From contig DASTRO010000074.1 in the NCBI GenBank assembly GCA_035761165.1, forward strand, positions 1 through 14,902: DNA of 14,902 bases, given 5' to 3'. Made by a program: the position numbers and the translations under genes. Positions 1-7,523 of the stretch are shown piece by piece (the stretch's first letter is position 1; each line of letters opens with the position of its first letter). This stretch comes from CALCHX01 sp035761165. Lineage in GTDB: Bacteria; Gemmatimonadota; Gemmatimonadetes; Gemmatimonadales; Gemmatimonadaceae. Below the pieces are notes generated by a model. That model saw only the letters and a program-made list of their open reading frames with translations. It was not told the origin of the DNA and did no database searches.

Positions 1-41
1 TACGCGCCCCGTCGTCATTTCAGCATCAGCGGAGCAGATCG

Positions 42-125
42 ATGCGCAATCTCACCACCCCGACCGCCGTCCTCGCCACGCGCTTCCGCGCGCCGGTGTG
101 CGACGTCGTCGCCACCCGTGGATGA
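42..125 (+). CDS. Candidate 27-aa small protein or leader peptide
   Basis: A short ORF, ATG to TGA, encoding 27 residues that begin MRNLTTPTAVLATR. A GGAG ribosome binding site lies at 31-34, 7 nt before the ATG. Nearly all third codon positions are G or C, as in the large genes of this window, while the other two plus frames across the same bases lack that bias. The stop is 33 nt before an intrinsic terminator at 159-196, so the ORF and terminator could form a self-contained small transcript or an attenuator leader for the MATE gene that starts at 242. The peptide has five Thr and five Val but no run of one amino acid as in classical biosynthetic leaders. I see no signal peptide or known motif. 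The promoter would lie at or before the window edge. I do not recognise a family; translation is unproven. Confidence 0.45.
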   Translation: MRNLTTPTAVLATRFRAPVCDVVATRG

Positions 126-158
126 ACTCGCATTGATCGCACGCTGAGCCGGGCCCGG

Positions 159-196
159 GAGGGCGGCACCGCGATCGGTGCCGCCCTCTTCGTTTT
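159..196 (+). terminator. Strong intrinsic terminator upstream of the MATE gene
   Basis: A perfect 12-bp stem (GAGGGCGGCACC at 159-170 with GGTGCCGCCCTC at 177-188), a 6-nt loop (GCGATC), then TTCGTTTT at 189-196. This is a textbook Rho-independent terminator for plus-strand transcription. It follows the 27-codon ORF and precedes the MATE start by 45 bp, so it either ends an upstream transcript or acts as an attenuator in the MATE leader. Confidence 0.85.
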
Positions 197-241
197 CGCG
201 CCACGCCGTCCGGCCGGCCGTCGCGCGACACCGGATCCTGT

Positions 242-1705
242 ATGTCAGAGCTGAACGAATCCACGCTCGATCCACCCGTCGCGGCGCCCGCAGCGGCGCC
301 CCAGGCGACACCCGCCTCCGGCGACAGTCTGTGGGGGGCCGTGCGCGAGGCGCTGCGCGGCTCCCACCGCGACTACACGGAAGGGCCCGTCGGCCGGGCC
401 GTGCTCCTGCTCGCCATCCCGATGGTGCTCGAGATGGTGATGGAGAGCGTCTTCGCCGTCACCGACGTCTTCTTCGTCGGTCGCCTCGGGCCGGACGCCG
501 TCGCCACCGTCGGGCTCACCGAGTCGATGCTGAGCATCATCTACACGGTGGCGATGGGGCTCTCGATCGCCGTCACGGCCACCGTGGCGCGCCGCACCGG
601 CGAGCACGACGCCGAGGGCGCCGCGCACGCTGCCGCGCAGGGGATCCTGCTCGGCCTGTTCGTCGCGCTCGTGCTCGGCGTGGCCGGCGTGCTGCTCGCC
701 CCGTCGCTCCTCGCCCTCATGGGCGCCTCGCCGAGCGTGGTGGCGAGCGGGAGCGGCTTCACGCGGGTGATGCTCGGCGGGAACGCCAGCATCCTGCTGC
801 TCTTCCTCGTCAACGCCATCTTCCGCGGCGCGGGGGACGCGGCGCTCGCCATGCGCACGCTCTGGCTGGCGAACGCGATCAACATCGTGCTCGGCCCCTG
901 CCTCATCTTCGGCGTGGGCCCGCTGCCGGAGCTGGGCGTCACCGGCGCCGCGGTGGCGACGACGATCGGCCGCGGGCTCGGGGTGGTGTACGGGCTGTCG
1001 CACTTCTGGCGGCACGACAGCCGCGTGGACGTGCGGCCGCACCACTTCCGGCTCGACCTGCCGCTCATGCTGCGCCTCGTCCGCCTCTCGGGGAGCGGCA
1101 CGCTGCAGGTGCTGATCGGCGCGGCCAGCTGGATCGGCCTGGTGCGCATCGTCGCCACCTTCGGCAGCGAGGCGCTGGCCGGCTACACGATCGCCATCCG
1201 CGTCATCCTCTTCGCGCTCTTCCCCGCCTTCGGGCTGGGCAACGCCGCGGCGACGATGGTGGGGCAGGCGCTGGGCGCGCGGAAGCCGGAGCGGGCCGAG
1301 CGCGCGGTGCGGCTGGCGGGGACGTACAACACCGTCTTCCTCGGCCTGGTGAGCCTCGTCTTCGTGCTGGGCGCGTCGGCGATCGCCGGCCTCTTCACCA
1401 GCGACCCGGTGGTGCTGCGCTACGCCGCGGACGGGCTGCGCGTGATGGCCTCGACCTTCGTGCTCTACGCCTTCGGCATGGTGTACTCGCAGGCCTTCAA
1501 CGGCGCCGGCGACACGTGGACGCCGACGCTGCTCAACCTGGTCACCTTCTGGCTGCTGCAGATCCCGCTCGCCGCCGGGCTGGGGCTCGGCCTGGGCATG
1601 GGGCTGCACGGCGCCTACCTGGCGGTGGCGATCGCCTTCTCGGTGTTCACCTTCCTGGCCGCGGCGATGTTCCGCCGCGGGCGGTGGAAGGCGCGCGTGG
1701 TCTGA
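242..1705 (+). CDS. MATE family multidrug/toxin efflux transporter
   Basis: A 487-residue polytopic inner-membrane protein of the MATE family (NorM/DinF type), which exports cationic drugs or metabolites in exchange for Na+ or H+. The first ~45 residues are a polar, Ala/Pro-rich cytoplasmic extension. The first MATE half starts near residue 50 with hydrophobic segments and the family-like stretch VTDVFFVGRLG. The second half starts near residue 280 (LVRLSGSGTLQVL) and carries MVGQALGARKPERAERAV, the conserved loop of MATE C-terminal halves. About twelve membrane segments are visible; length is normal apart from the N-terminal extension. The ATG at 242 has only a weak upstream site (CGGA), so the start is moderately sure. 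It is 64 bp ahead of the CLC gene, which has its own promoter, so they need not be one operon. The substrate cannot be inferred. Confidence 0.92.
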   Translation: MSELNESTLDPPVAAPAAAPQATPASGDSLWGAVREALRGSHRDYTEGPVGRAVLLLAIPMVLEMVMESVFAVTDVFFVGRLGPDAVATVGLTESMLSIIYTVAMGLSIAVTATVARRTGEHDAEGAAHAAAQGILLGLFVALVLGVAGVLLAPSLLALMGASPSVVASGSGFTRVMLGGNASILLLFLVNAIFRGAGDAALAMRTLWLANAINIVLGPCLIFGVGPLPELGVTGAAVATTIGRGLGVVYGLSHFWRHDSRVDVRPHHFRLDLPLMLRLVRLSGSGTLQVLIGAASWIGLVRIVATFGSEALAGYTIAIRVILFALFPAFGLGNAAATMVGQALGARKPERAERAVRLAGTYNTVFLGLVSLVFVLGASAIAGLFTSDPVVLRYAADGLRVMASTFVLYAFGMVYSQAFNGAGDTWTPTLLNLVTFWLLQIPLAAGLGLGLGMGLHGAYLAVAIAFSVFTFLAAAMFRRGRWKARVV

Positions 1706-1707
1706 TC

Positions 1708-1725
1708 CGGGCGGCGCGCCGCCCG
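1708..1725. terminator. Perfect 18-bp palindrome after the MATE gene
   Basis: CGGGCGGCGCGCCGCCCG is a perfect palindrome starting 3 bp after the MATE stop codon. In RNA it would form a GC-only hairpin. It is not followed by a U tract, so it is at best a weak or Rho-assisted terminator or a 3' end stabiliser. It separates the MATE gene from the CLC promoter. Confidence 0.4.
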
Positions 1726-1757
1726 ATCCGCGGTAGGCGCTCGCGCTCGACGCGACG

Positions 1758-1763
1758 TATACT
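1758..1763 (+). promoter_or_regulatory. -10 box (TATACT) of a leaderless CLC transcript
   Basis: TATACT is one base from the bacterial -10 consensus TATAAT and stands out in very GC-rich DNA. Six bases separate it from the GTG start at 1770, so transcription would begin at or next to the start codon, giving a leaderless mRNA. No Shine-Dalgarno sequence lies between them, which fits. I see no convincing -35 element. Confidence 0.65.
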
Positions 1764-1769
1764 GCGCGG

Positions 1770-3743
1770 GTGGGCGATCGCGACGCAGGACCGGCCACGC
1801 CGGAGCGCGCGCTTCCCGCCGACGCGGTCATCGGCCGCGACGAGCGGGCCGTCCCGGGCACGGAGCGCAGCCTGGGCGACTTCACGACGTCCCGCTCCGT
1901 CCTGCGGCTGGTGCCGCTGGCGGTCGCGATCGGCGTGGCGTCGGCGCTGGTCGCGCTGGTGCTGCTGGACCTGATCGGCCTCATCACCAACCTGGCCTAC
2001 TACCACCGCGTCTCGCTCGCGCTGGTCTCCCCCGCCGACAACCAGCTCGGCCTCGGTGCGGTGGGGATCCCGGTGGTCGGCGGGCTCCTCGTGGGGCTGA
2101 TGGCGCGCTACGGCTCCGAGCAGATCCGCGGCCACGGCATCCCCGAGGCGATGGAGACGATCCTCGTCGGCGGCAGCAAGGTCCGGCCGCGGCTCACCAT
2201 CCTCAAGCCGATCTCCAGCGCGATCAGCATCGGCACCGGCGGCCCGTTCGGCGCCGAGGGGCCGATCATCCTCACCGGCGGCGCGCTCGGCTCCGTCATC
2301 GCCCAGTTCTTCCAGCTCTCGGCCGCCGAGCGGCGCAGCCTGCTGGTGGCCGGCGCGGCGGGCGGGATGGCGGCGGTGTTCGGCACCCCGGTGGCGGCGG
2401 TGCTGCTGGGCGTGGAGCTGCTGGTGTTCGAGTGGAAGCCGCGCTCGCTGGTGCTCATCGGCATCGCCGCGGTGGTGGCGGAGGCGGTGCGGATGCGCTT
2501 CGCCGCGATGGGGCTCCTGGCCGCCGAGCCGCTCTTCCCCACGCACATCGCGCTGGCCACCGGCTGGGCGCCCTTCCTCGGCGCGGTGGCGGTGGGGGTG
2601 GCCGGCGGCGGCGTGGCGTGGCTGCTCACCGTCTGCGTCTACGGCGCGGAGGACGCCTTCAAGAAGCTGCCCATCCACTGGATGTGGTGGCCGGCCATCG
2701 GCGGCCTGGTGGTCGGGGTGGGCGGTTTGATCGAGCCGCGGGCGCTGGGCGTGGGCTACGACACCATCGCCGCCCAGCTGGCCGGCCAGCTGGCGCTCGG
2801 CGCGCTGGCGTCGCTCTTCGTCGTCAAGCTGGTCATCTGGTCGCTCGCCCTCGGCTCGGGGACGAGCGGCGGGATCCTGGCGCCCATCCTGATCATGGGA
2901 TGCGCGATGGGCGGGCTGCTCACCCCGCTGCTGCCGGACGCCACGCAGGGCTACTGGGTGCAGCTCGGGATGACGGCGGCGCTGGCCGGGGTGACGCGCT
3001 CGCCGCTCACCGCGGTGGTGTTCTCGGTGGAGCTGACGCACGACGTCGAGATCCTCATGCCGCTCCTCGTGGTGAGCGTCGCCGCGCACCTGGTGAGCGT
3101 GCTCGTGCTCAAGCGCTCGATCCTCACGGAGAAGGTGGCGCGGCGCGGCTTCCACGTCTCGCGCGAGTACGCGGTGGGCCCGCTCGAGGCGCTCTTCGTG
3201 CGCGACGTGATGGCCACCGGCGTGCTCACGGTGGAGGCGGGGAACAGCCTGGACGTGGTCTACCGGATGCTGCTCGACCACTCCCGGCTGCGCTTCCAGC
3301 GGCTGCTGCCGGTGATCACCGCCGACGGCCGCCTGGTGGGCGCGCTGTCGTGGAACGACATGCTGGAGCGGGCGGCGCGCGGGGAGCTGGCCGGCACCGT
3401 GGACGACGTGATGCACCGCCGCCTGACCGTCGCCTACCCCGACGAGACGCTGCGCGACGTGGCCGACCGCATGGCGGAGGGGCGGCTCGGCGTGCTCCCG
3501 GTGGTGGAGCGCGAGCGCCCCGACCGGCTGCGCGGCCTGCTCACGCAGTTCGACCTGCTCCGCGCCCGCGGCCGCATGCTGGAGGAGGAGCGGCACCGGG
3601 AGCAGGTGCTCGACCTCCGCGTGCTCACGGGCGCCCGCCTGCGCTGGCCACGCCCCGCCCCCGAGCGCGAGGCGACGGTGGCCGCGCCCGCCGAGGCGGT
3701 CGTGCCCGAGCCGGACGCGAGCCCCACGCGCGACGCGAGCTGA
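1770..3743 (+). CDS. CLC family chloride channel or H+/Cl- antiporter with CBS pair
   Basis: A 657-residue CLC protein that moves chloride (or another anion) across the inner membrane. After a ~40-residue polar N-terminus, the membrane domain runs to about residue 455. Three CLC signature regions are visible: GHGIPE at 121-126 (usually GSGIPE, so the filter serine is replaced by His), GAEGP at 161-165 with the gating glutamate E163, and GTSGGILAP near residues 367-375. A glutamate at 221 (VFEWKPR) aligns by eye with the internal proton glutamate of E. coli ClcA, which favours proton-coupled exchange. The C-terminus holds two cytosolic CBS domains (about 476-600), which in this family bind adenine nucleotides and gate transport. 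A charged, Pro/Ala-rich tail of ~45 residues follows. The GTG start is chosen because a -10 box lies 6 bp upstream. Confidence 0.93.
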   Translation: MGDRDAGPATPERALPADAVIGRDERAVPGTERSLGDFTTSRSVLRLVPLAVAIGVASALVALVLLDLIGLITNLAYYHRVSLALVSPADNQLGLGAVGIPVVGGLLVGLMARYGSEQIRGHGIPEAMETILVGGSKVRPRLTILKPISSAISIGTGGPFGAEGPIILTGGALGSVIAQFFQLSAAERRSLLVAGAAGGMAAVFGTPVAAVLLGVELLVFEWKPRSLVLIGIAAVVAEAVRMRFAAMGLLAAEPLFPTHIALATGWAPFLGAVAVGVAGGGVAWLLTVCVYGAEDAFKKLPIHWMWWPAIGGLVVGVGGLIEPRALGVGYDTIAAQLAGQLALGALASLFVVKLVIWSLALGSGTSGGILAPILIMGCAMGGLLTPLLPDATQGYWVQLGMTAALAGVTRSPLTAVVFSVELTHDVEILMPLLVVSVAAHLVSVLVLKRSILTEKVARRGFHVSREYAVGPLEALFVRDVMATGVLTVEAGNSLDVVYRMLLDHSRLRFQRLLPVITADGRLVGALSWNDMLERAARGELAGTVDDVMHRRLTVAYPDETLRDVADRMAEGRLGVLPVVERERPDRLRGLLTQFDLLRARGRMLEEERHREQVLDLRVLTGARLRWPRPAPEREATVAAPAEAVVPEPDASPTRDAS

Positions 3744-4259
3744 GGGGGCGGGCGGGCGATCCGACGCTCGCTCGCGGCGGAGCGGCGGAACGGCGCCGCG
3801 GAGCACGCGGCGCGTCCTCTGGAACTGCTTACCGCGGATCTGCGCGGCGCGCCGGCGGCGTGACACGGATCGGCTCCCGTGTACGTCGGGGCTTCGTGGG
3901 CCGTGGGCGGGCATCTACGCTCAGGGGGGAAGCGGATGCGCCGGAGGAGCCGAATGCGTCGGATCGTCCTGCGTCGCTGGACGCCTCATCTCGCCAGCGG
4001 CCGAGCTGAAGGGGGAACGGCGTGCAGCGCCGGGTCGCTCGTGCTCGGCGTCGGTCCTCGAACGGTCCACGTGGCGGCCAGCCACGCGGCAGGGACGGTC
4101 CGAGCGTCGTCGCTCGTGGCTCGCGGCTTGTAGCTGGCCGCTCGCCACGGCCGTTCAGCAGTTCCGCCGTTCTCCGCGGCCTCCGCGGCCTCCGCGTGAA
4201 CCGCCTCCTCCGGATCGTGACCCTCCGGAGCGCCATCCATGGGCGGCCGGCGGCGCTGG
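3744..4259. other. Gene-free gap with degenerate short repeats
   Basis: About 500 bp with no convincing gene: reading frames here are short, Arg-rich and lack family-like sequence or a ribosome binding site. It contains a GC hairpin (GCGCCGC at 3793-3799 with GCGGCGC at 3807-3813), a 9-bp tandem repeat CTCCGCGGC (4172-4196, about 2.8 copies), and an inverted repeat CTCCGGA/TCCGGAG (4208-4214, 4224-4230). The motif GGAACTGCT occurs near 3820 on the plus strand, and a related GGAACTGCTGAACGG occurs on the minus strand near 4153-4167, suggesting remnants of a dispersed repeat in two orientations. Confidence 0.6.
4172..4196 (+). repeat. 9-bp tandem repeat CTCCGCGGC, 2.8 copies
   Basis: Two exact copies (4172-4180, 4181-4189) and a 7-bp partial third copy. 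On the minus strand it reads as GCCGCGGAG units, similar in style to the GCGGAGGGGC and CGCGGATCACGCGG repeats in the 7.5-8.1 kb gap. Confidence 0.75.
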
Positions 4260-4278
4260 TATGGACAGATTGTCCATA
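4260..4278. promoter_or_regulatory. Probable PadR operator: perfect 8-bp inverted repeat
   Basis: TATGGACA-GAT-TGTCCATA is a perfect inverted repeat with a 3-bp spacer, 68 bp upstream of the padR-type start at 4347. It is AT-richer than its surroundings. PadR regulators bind dyads as winged-helix dimers, commonly in their own promoters, so autoregulation of the padR/ADOP unit is the natural reading. TATGGA or TTGTCC within the dyad could belong to the core promoter, but I cannot assign -10 and -35 with confidence. Confidence 0.7.
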
Positions 4279-4337
4279 TGGCCCCACATTGGCGGCATGC
4301 GCGGGTGCGGCCAGGGCGGTCGCCGCGCGCCGACACC

Positions 4338-4341
4338 GGAG
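4338..4341 (+). promoter_or_regulatory. Ribosome binding site fixing the PadR start
   Basis: GGAG, 5 nt before the ATG at 4347. It supports this start over an upstream in-frame ATG at 4239, which would put the operator dyad inside the coding sequence and add 36 residues absent from PadR proteins. Confidence 0.7.
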
Positions 4342-4346
4342 CGACG

Positions 4347-4709
4347 ATGGTCACGCGTGACGATCCGCGGCGCTTCCTGCCGCTGAAGCCCGACGCGCTC
4401 TACGTCCTGCTCGTCGTGGCGCGCGAGCCGTGCCACGGCTATGGCATCATCCGCGACGTGGAGGAGCGGTCGGGTGGGGAGGTGCGGCTGCAGACGGGAG
4501 CGCTCTACCGGCTGCTCAAGCGGCTGCTGGCCGAGGGGCTGATCGAGGAGGTGGTGCCGCGCGGCACCGACCCGGCGGACGAGCGGCGGCGCTACTACCG
4601 CGCCACGCGACTGGGCGGCGCGGTGCTGGCCGCCGAGGTGGAGCGGATGGAGCGCCTGGTGCGCGCCTCGCGCGCGGTGGCCGCCGGGCGCCGGCCGAGG
4701 CTCGCGTGA
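4347..4709 (+). CDS. PadR family transcriptional regulator
   Basis: A 120-residue PadR-type winged-helix repressor. The usual N-terminal pattern is visible: LKPDALYVLLVVAREPCHGYGI (helix 1 and the HGY motif), then a recognition helix around LQTGALYRLLKRLLAEGLIEE, and the wing with DERRRYYRATRLG. A short C-terminal helix (AAEVERMERLV) matches the small PadR-s2 type, which dimerises through this helix. It lies one base-overlap upstream of the ADOP permease (TGATG at 4707-4711), the standard pairing in Acidobacteriota and Gemmatimonadota, so it most likely represses the permease and itself through the dyad at 4260-4278. The ligand is unknown. GGAG at 4338 and the position of the dyad support the start at 4347. 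Confidence 0.93.
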   Translation: MVTRDDPRRFLPLKPDALYVLLVVAREPCHGYGIIRDVEERSGGEVRLQTGALYRLLKRLLAEGLIEEVVPRGTDPADERRRYYRATRLGGAVLAAEVERMERLVRASRAVAAGRRPRLA

Positions 4710-7498
4710 TGGGCCGCGGACGGCACCGCGCCGGCGCCGGCGAGCGGCTGCTGCGCCTCGCCCTGGGCGCCTACCCGCCGGCGTTCCGCGCCCGTTTCGG
4801 CGCCGAGATGCTGGAGACGCATCGCGAGCAGTGGCGCGCCGCGCGTGGCGAGCCCGCCTCGCGACGGCTCCGCATCGTGGCGCGGGCCGCGCTCGACCTG
4901 CTGGCCAGCGCTGCGGCCGAGCGGGTCGCCGAACGGCGCGAGCGGCGGGCGCGGTCCGTGGCCGTGCCATCCCACTGTGACACCCACCGTTCGACGAACC
5001 GGGGGACCACCATGCGATCGCTCGCGTACGACCTTCGCTTCGCGCTGCGCTCCCTCGGCCGCCGCCCCGGCTTCGTGGCCGCGGTGGTCGTCACGCTGGC
5101 GCTGGGCATCGGCGCCAACACCGCCATCTTCAGCCTCGTCGACGCCGTGCTGCTGCACCCGCTGTCGGTGGTGCACGAGCCGGAGCGGGTGGTGGCGGTG
5201 TACCAGGCGAGGAGCGCGAAGTCGCCGTACGGCGCGATGGCGTACCCCACCTACCGTGACCTGGCCGAGCGTTCGCGCACGCTCGCCGGGCTGGCCGTCT
5301 TCTTCACCACCGACGCCGCCGTGGACGCCGGTGGGCGCGCCGAGCAGCACGCGACGGCGCTCGTCTCGGGCAACTACTTCGGCGTGCTCGGGCTGCGCCC
5401 CACGCTCGGCCGGCTGCTCGGGCCGCAGGACGATGCCGCGCCGGGCGCCAGTCCGTCGGTCGTGCTCGGCCACGACTACTGGACGAGCCGCTTCGGCGGC
5501 GATCCTGACGTGGTGGGGCGGACGATCCGGATCGGCGGCAGCCCGTTCACCATCGTCGGCGTGGCGCCGCGCGGGTTCCGCGGCACGGAGCTGGTGAGCG
5601 CCCCCGACCTCTGGGTGCCGATGGCGATGCACCGGTCGCTCTCGCTCCCGCTGATCTCGAGTCCCGAGGCGCTGGAGACACGCTTCCTCACCCTCTTCTC
5701 GGTGGTGGGCCGGCTGCGCGACGACGTGACGTCGGCGCAGGCGGCGGCCGAGTTGAACGCCGTCTTCGCGCAGATCCAGCGGGAGAGCCCGGCGCCCGAA
5801 TTCCGCATGGGCGGTCCACCGCCGGCGACGCCGATCTCCGTGCTGCCGGCCGCCGAGGGAGCGGTCCGGCACGACCGCGACAGTCTCGTGCGCTTCGTGC
5901 GGCTGCTGCTCGGCACGGTGGTGCTGACGCTGCTGCTGGCCTGCGTGAACGTGGCCAACCTGCTGCTCGTACGCGGCGCCGAGCGGGCCGCCGAGCTGGG
6001 GATCCGTGTGGCGCTCGGCGCGGCGCGGCGCCGCATCGTCCGCCAGCTCTTCGTCGAGAGCCTGCTGCTCGCGCTCGGCGGCGCCGCGGCCGGCCTGGTG
6101 GTGGGCGCGCTCACGATGCGCCTCCTCTCCGCGTTCACCCTGCCGGGCGGCATCGCCCTGGACCGCGTGGGGCTCGCCCTGGACGGCCGCGTGCTGGCGT
6201 TCACGATCGTGCTGGCGGTGCTCACCGCGGTGGCGTTCGGCCTCGTGCCGGCGCTGCGTGCGGCGCGCGTGGACCCGGCGAGCGCGATGCGCGCACAGGG
6301 GGCGCGCGCCACGCGCCGGGCGCCGCGCGGCGTGCTGCTCGGCGTGCAGGTGGCCATCTCGCTCGTGTTGCTGGTGGGCGCCGCGCTCTTCCTGCGCAGC
6401 GTGCGCGCGGGGCTCGCCACCGACATCGGGTTCGATCCGCGGCCGCTGGCGGCGATCAGCATGGAGCCGCGGCTGAGCGGCTTCGAGACGGCGCAGCAGC
6501 TGGAGCTCTATCGCGACGCGATGACGCGCGCGGGGCGCATCCCGGGCGTGACGGCGGTGGCGGCGGCGACGCACGTGCCACTGGCGCGGCTCGTCTTCCT
6601 TCCCTTCGGCGCCGGACCCGACGGCGCCACCGGCCCGGACGGGAAGCCGGTGAAGATGACCGCCGGTGTGGTGAGCGTGACGCCCGGCTACTTCGCGACG
6701 CTCGGCGTGCCGCTGCGCGCCGGGCGCGACTTCACCGCCGCGGACGACGAGGACGCGCCCGACGTGGCCATCCTCAACGAGAGCGCGGCGCGGGCATTCT
6801 TCGGCGACGCGCCGGCGGTGGGCGGACAGCTCACGATGTGGGGCGACGCACGCTACACCGTGGTGGGCGTCGTGCGCGACACGAAGTACGAGTCGGTGCG
6901 CGACGAGGCGGTGCCGAGCGTCTTCAGGCCGCTGGCGCAGGAGTCGGGGATCGGCGGCGTGAGCATCATCGCCCGCGCGGCCGACCCGGAGCGCGCGCCG
7001 GCGGTGCTGGCGGCGCTGCGCGAGGCGGTGCGCGCCGCCGACCCGTCGGTGCCGCTGCGCGACGCGCGGCTCGTCGCGCGGCAGATCGACGCGGTGCTGA
7101 TGCCGCAGCGCTTCGGCGCCACGCTCCTCTCCATCTTCGCGCTCGTCGCGCTGGCCATCTCGGCGGTGGGCATCCACGGCACGGTGGCCTACACGGTGAG
7201 CCAGCGCACCACCGAGATCGGCATCCGCGGCGCCCTCGGCGCGCAGCGTGGCGACATCCTGCGCCTCGTCCTCCGCCGCACCGCGGTGGCGCTGGTGCTG
7301 GGCGCACTGACCGGCGGCGCGCTGGCGCTGGCCGGCACGCGGGCCGTCGCGCACTTCCTCTACGGCGTGGCCCCCACCGACACGGTGGCCTTCGCCGCGG
7401 CGCTCGGCGTCCTCGTCGTCACGGGGCTCGTCGTCGCCATCGTCCCGGCGCGCCGTGCGACGCGCATCGATCCGGTGCGGGCGATGCGGAGCCAGTGA
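4709..7498 (+). CDS. ADOP-type duplicated orphan ABC permease (MacB/FtsX fold)
   Basis: A 929-residue inner-membrane protein of the 'acidobacterial duplicated orphan permease' family. Residues ~1-85 form the prefix domain (LGAYPPAFRARFGAEMLET). There follow two tandem MacB-like modules, each with one membrane helix, a periplasmic domain and a three-helix FtsX domain: the first helix is near residue 120 and FtsX near 400-525 (ELGIRVALGA near 428); the second helix is near 541 and FtsX near 800-925 (EIGIRGALGA near 835). It has no ATPase domain, and no ATPase gene is adjacent, which is normal for the family; a partner would act in trans. Its substrate is unknown. The start at 4709 overlaps the PadR stop. 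An alternative ATG at 5012 has a better ribosome binding site (GGGGGA at 5001-5006) and would omit the prefix domain, giving 828 residues. Confidence 0.88.
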   Translation: MGRGRHRAGAGERLLRLALGAYPPAFRARFGAEMLETHREQWRAARGEPASRRLRIVARAALDLLASAAAERVAERRERRARSVAVPSHCDTHRSTNRGTTMRSLAYDLRFALRSLGRRPGFVAAVVVTLALGIGANTAIFSLVDAVLLHPLSVVHEPERVVAVYQARSAKSPYGAMAYPTYRDLAERSRTLAGLAVFFTTDAAVDAGGRAEQHATALVSGNYFGVLGLRPTLGRLLGPQDDAAPGASPSVVLGHDYWTSRFGGDPDVVGRTIRIGGSPFTIVGVAPRGFRGTELVSAPDLWVPMAMHRSLSLPLISSPEALETRFLTLFSVVGRLRDDVTSAQAAAELNAVFAQIQRESPAPEFRMGGPPPATPISVLPAAEGAVRHDRDSLVRFVRLLLGTVVLTLLLACVNVANLLLVRGAERAAELGIRVALGAARRRIVRQLFVESLLLALGGAAAGLVVGALTMRLLSAFTLPGGIALDRVGLALDGRVLAFTIVLAVLTAVAFGLVPALRAARVDPASAMRAQGARATRRAPRGVLLGVQVAISLVLLVGAALFLRSVRAGLATDIGFDPRPLAAISMEPRLSGFETAQQLELYRDAMTRAGRIPGVTAVAAATHVPLARLVFLPFGAGPDGATGPDGKPVKMTAGVVSVTPGYFATLGVPLRAGRDFTAADDEDAPDVAILNESAARAFFGDAPAVGGQLTMWGDARYTVVGVVRDTKYESVRDEAVPSVFRPLAQESGIGGVSIIARAADPERAPAVLAALREAVRAADPSVPLRDARLVARQIDAVLMPQRFGATLLSIFALVALAISAVGIHGTVAYTVSQRTTEIGIRGALGAQRGDILRLVLRRTAVALVLGALTGGALALAGTRAVAHFLYGVAPTDTVAFAAALGVLVVTGLVVAIVPARRATRIDPVRAMRSQ
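5001..5006 (+). promoter_or_regulatory. Internal ribosome binding site before the ATG at 5012
   Basis: GGGGGA lies 5 nt before an in-frame ATG (MRSLAYDLRFALRSL), where the membrane module of the ADOP permease begins. Codons 85-101 just upstream (SVAVPSHCDTHRSTNRGTT) look like spacer rather than protein core. Either a second translation start or a former gene boundary is possible. Confidence 0.45.
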
Positions 7499-7523
7499 TC
7501 ACCGCGCCGCTCGAGCGGCGAAC

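Noticed and set aside
42..196. Riboswitch in the MATE leader
   Set aside because: No recognisable conserved aptamer core could be seen; only the small ORF, terminator and a possible antiterminator pairing are supported.
178..1974. 598-residue plus-strand ORF over the MATE gene
   Set aside because: Out of frame with the MATE gene, Arg/Ala-rich and without any family motif; a shadow caused by high GC.
1647..3914. 755-residue minus-strand ORF opposite the CLC gene
   Set aside because: His/Arg/Gln-rich antisense shadow; the plus strand encodes a complete CLC protein with its motifs.
4595..7354. 919-residue minus-strand ORF opposite the ADOP permease
   Set aside because: Antisense shadow with no domain, repetitive His/Arg composition and no ribosome binding site.
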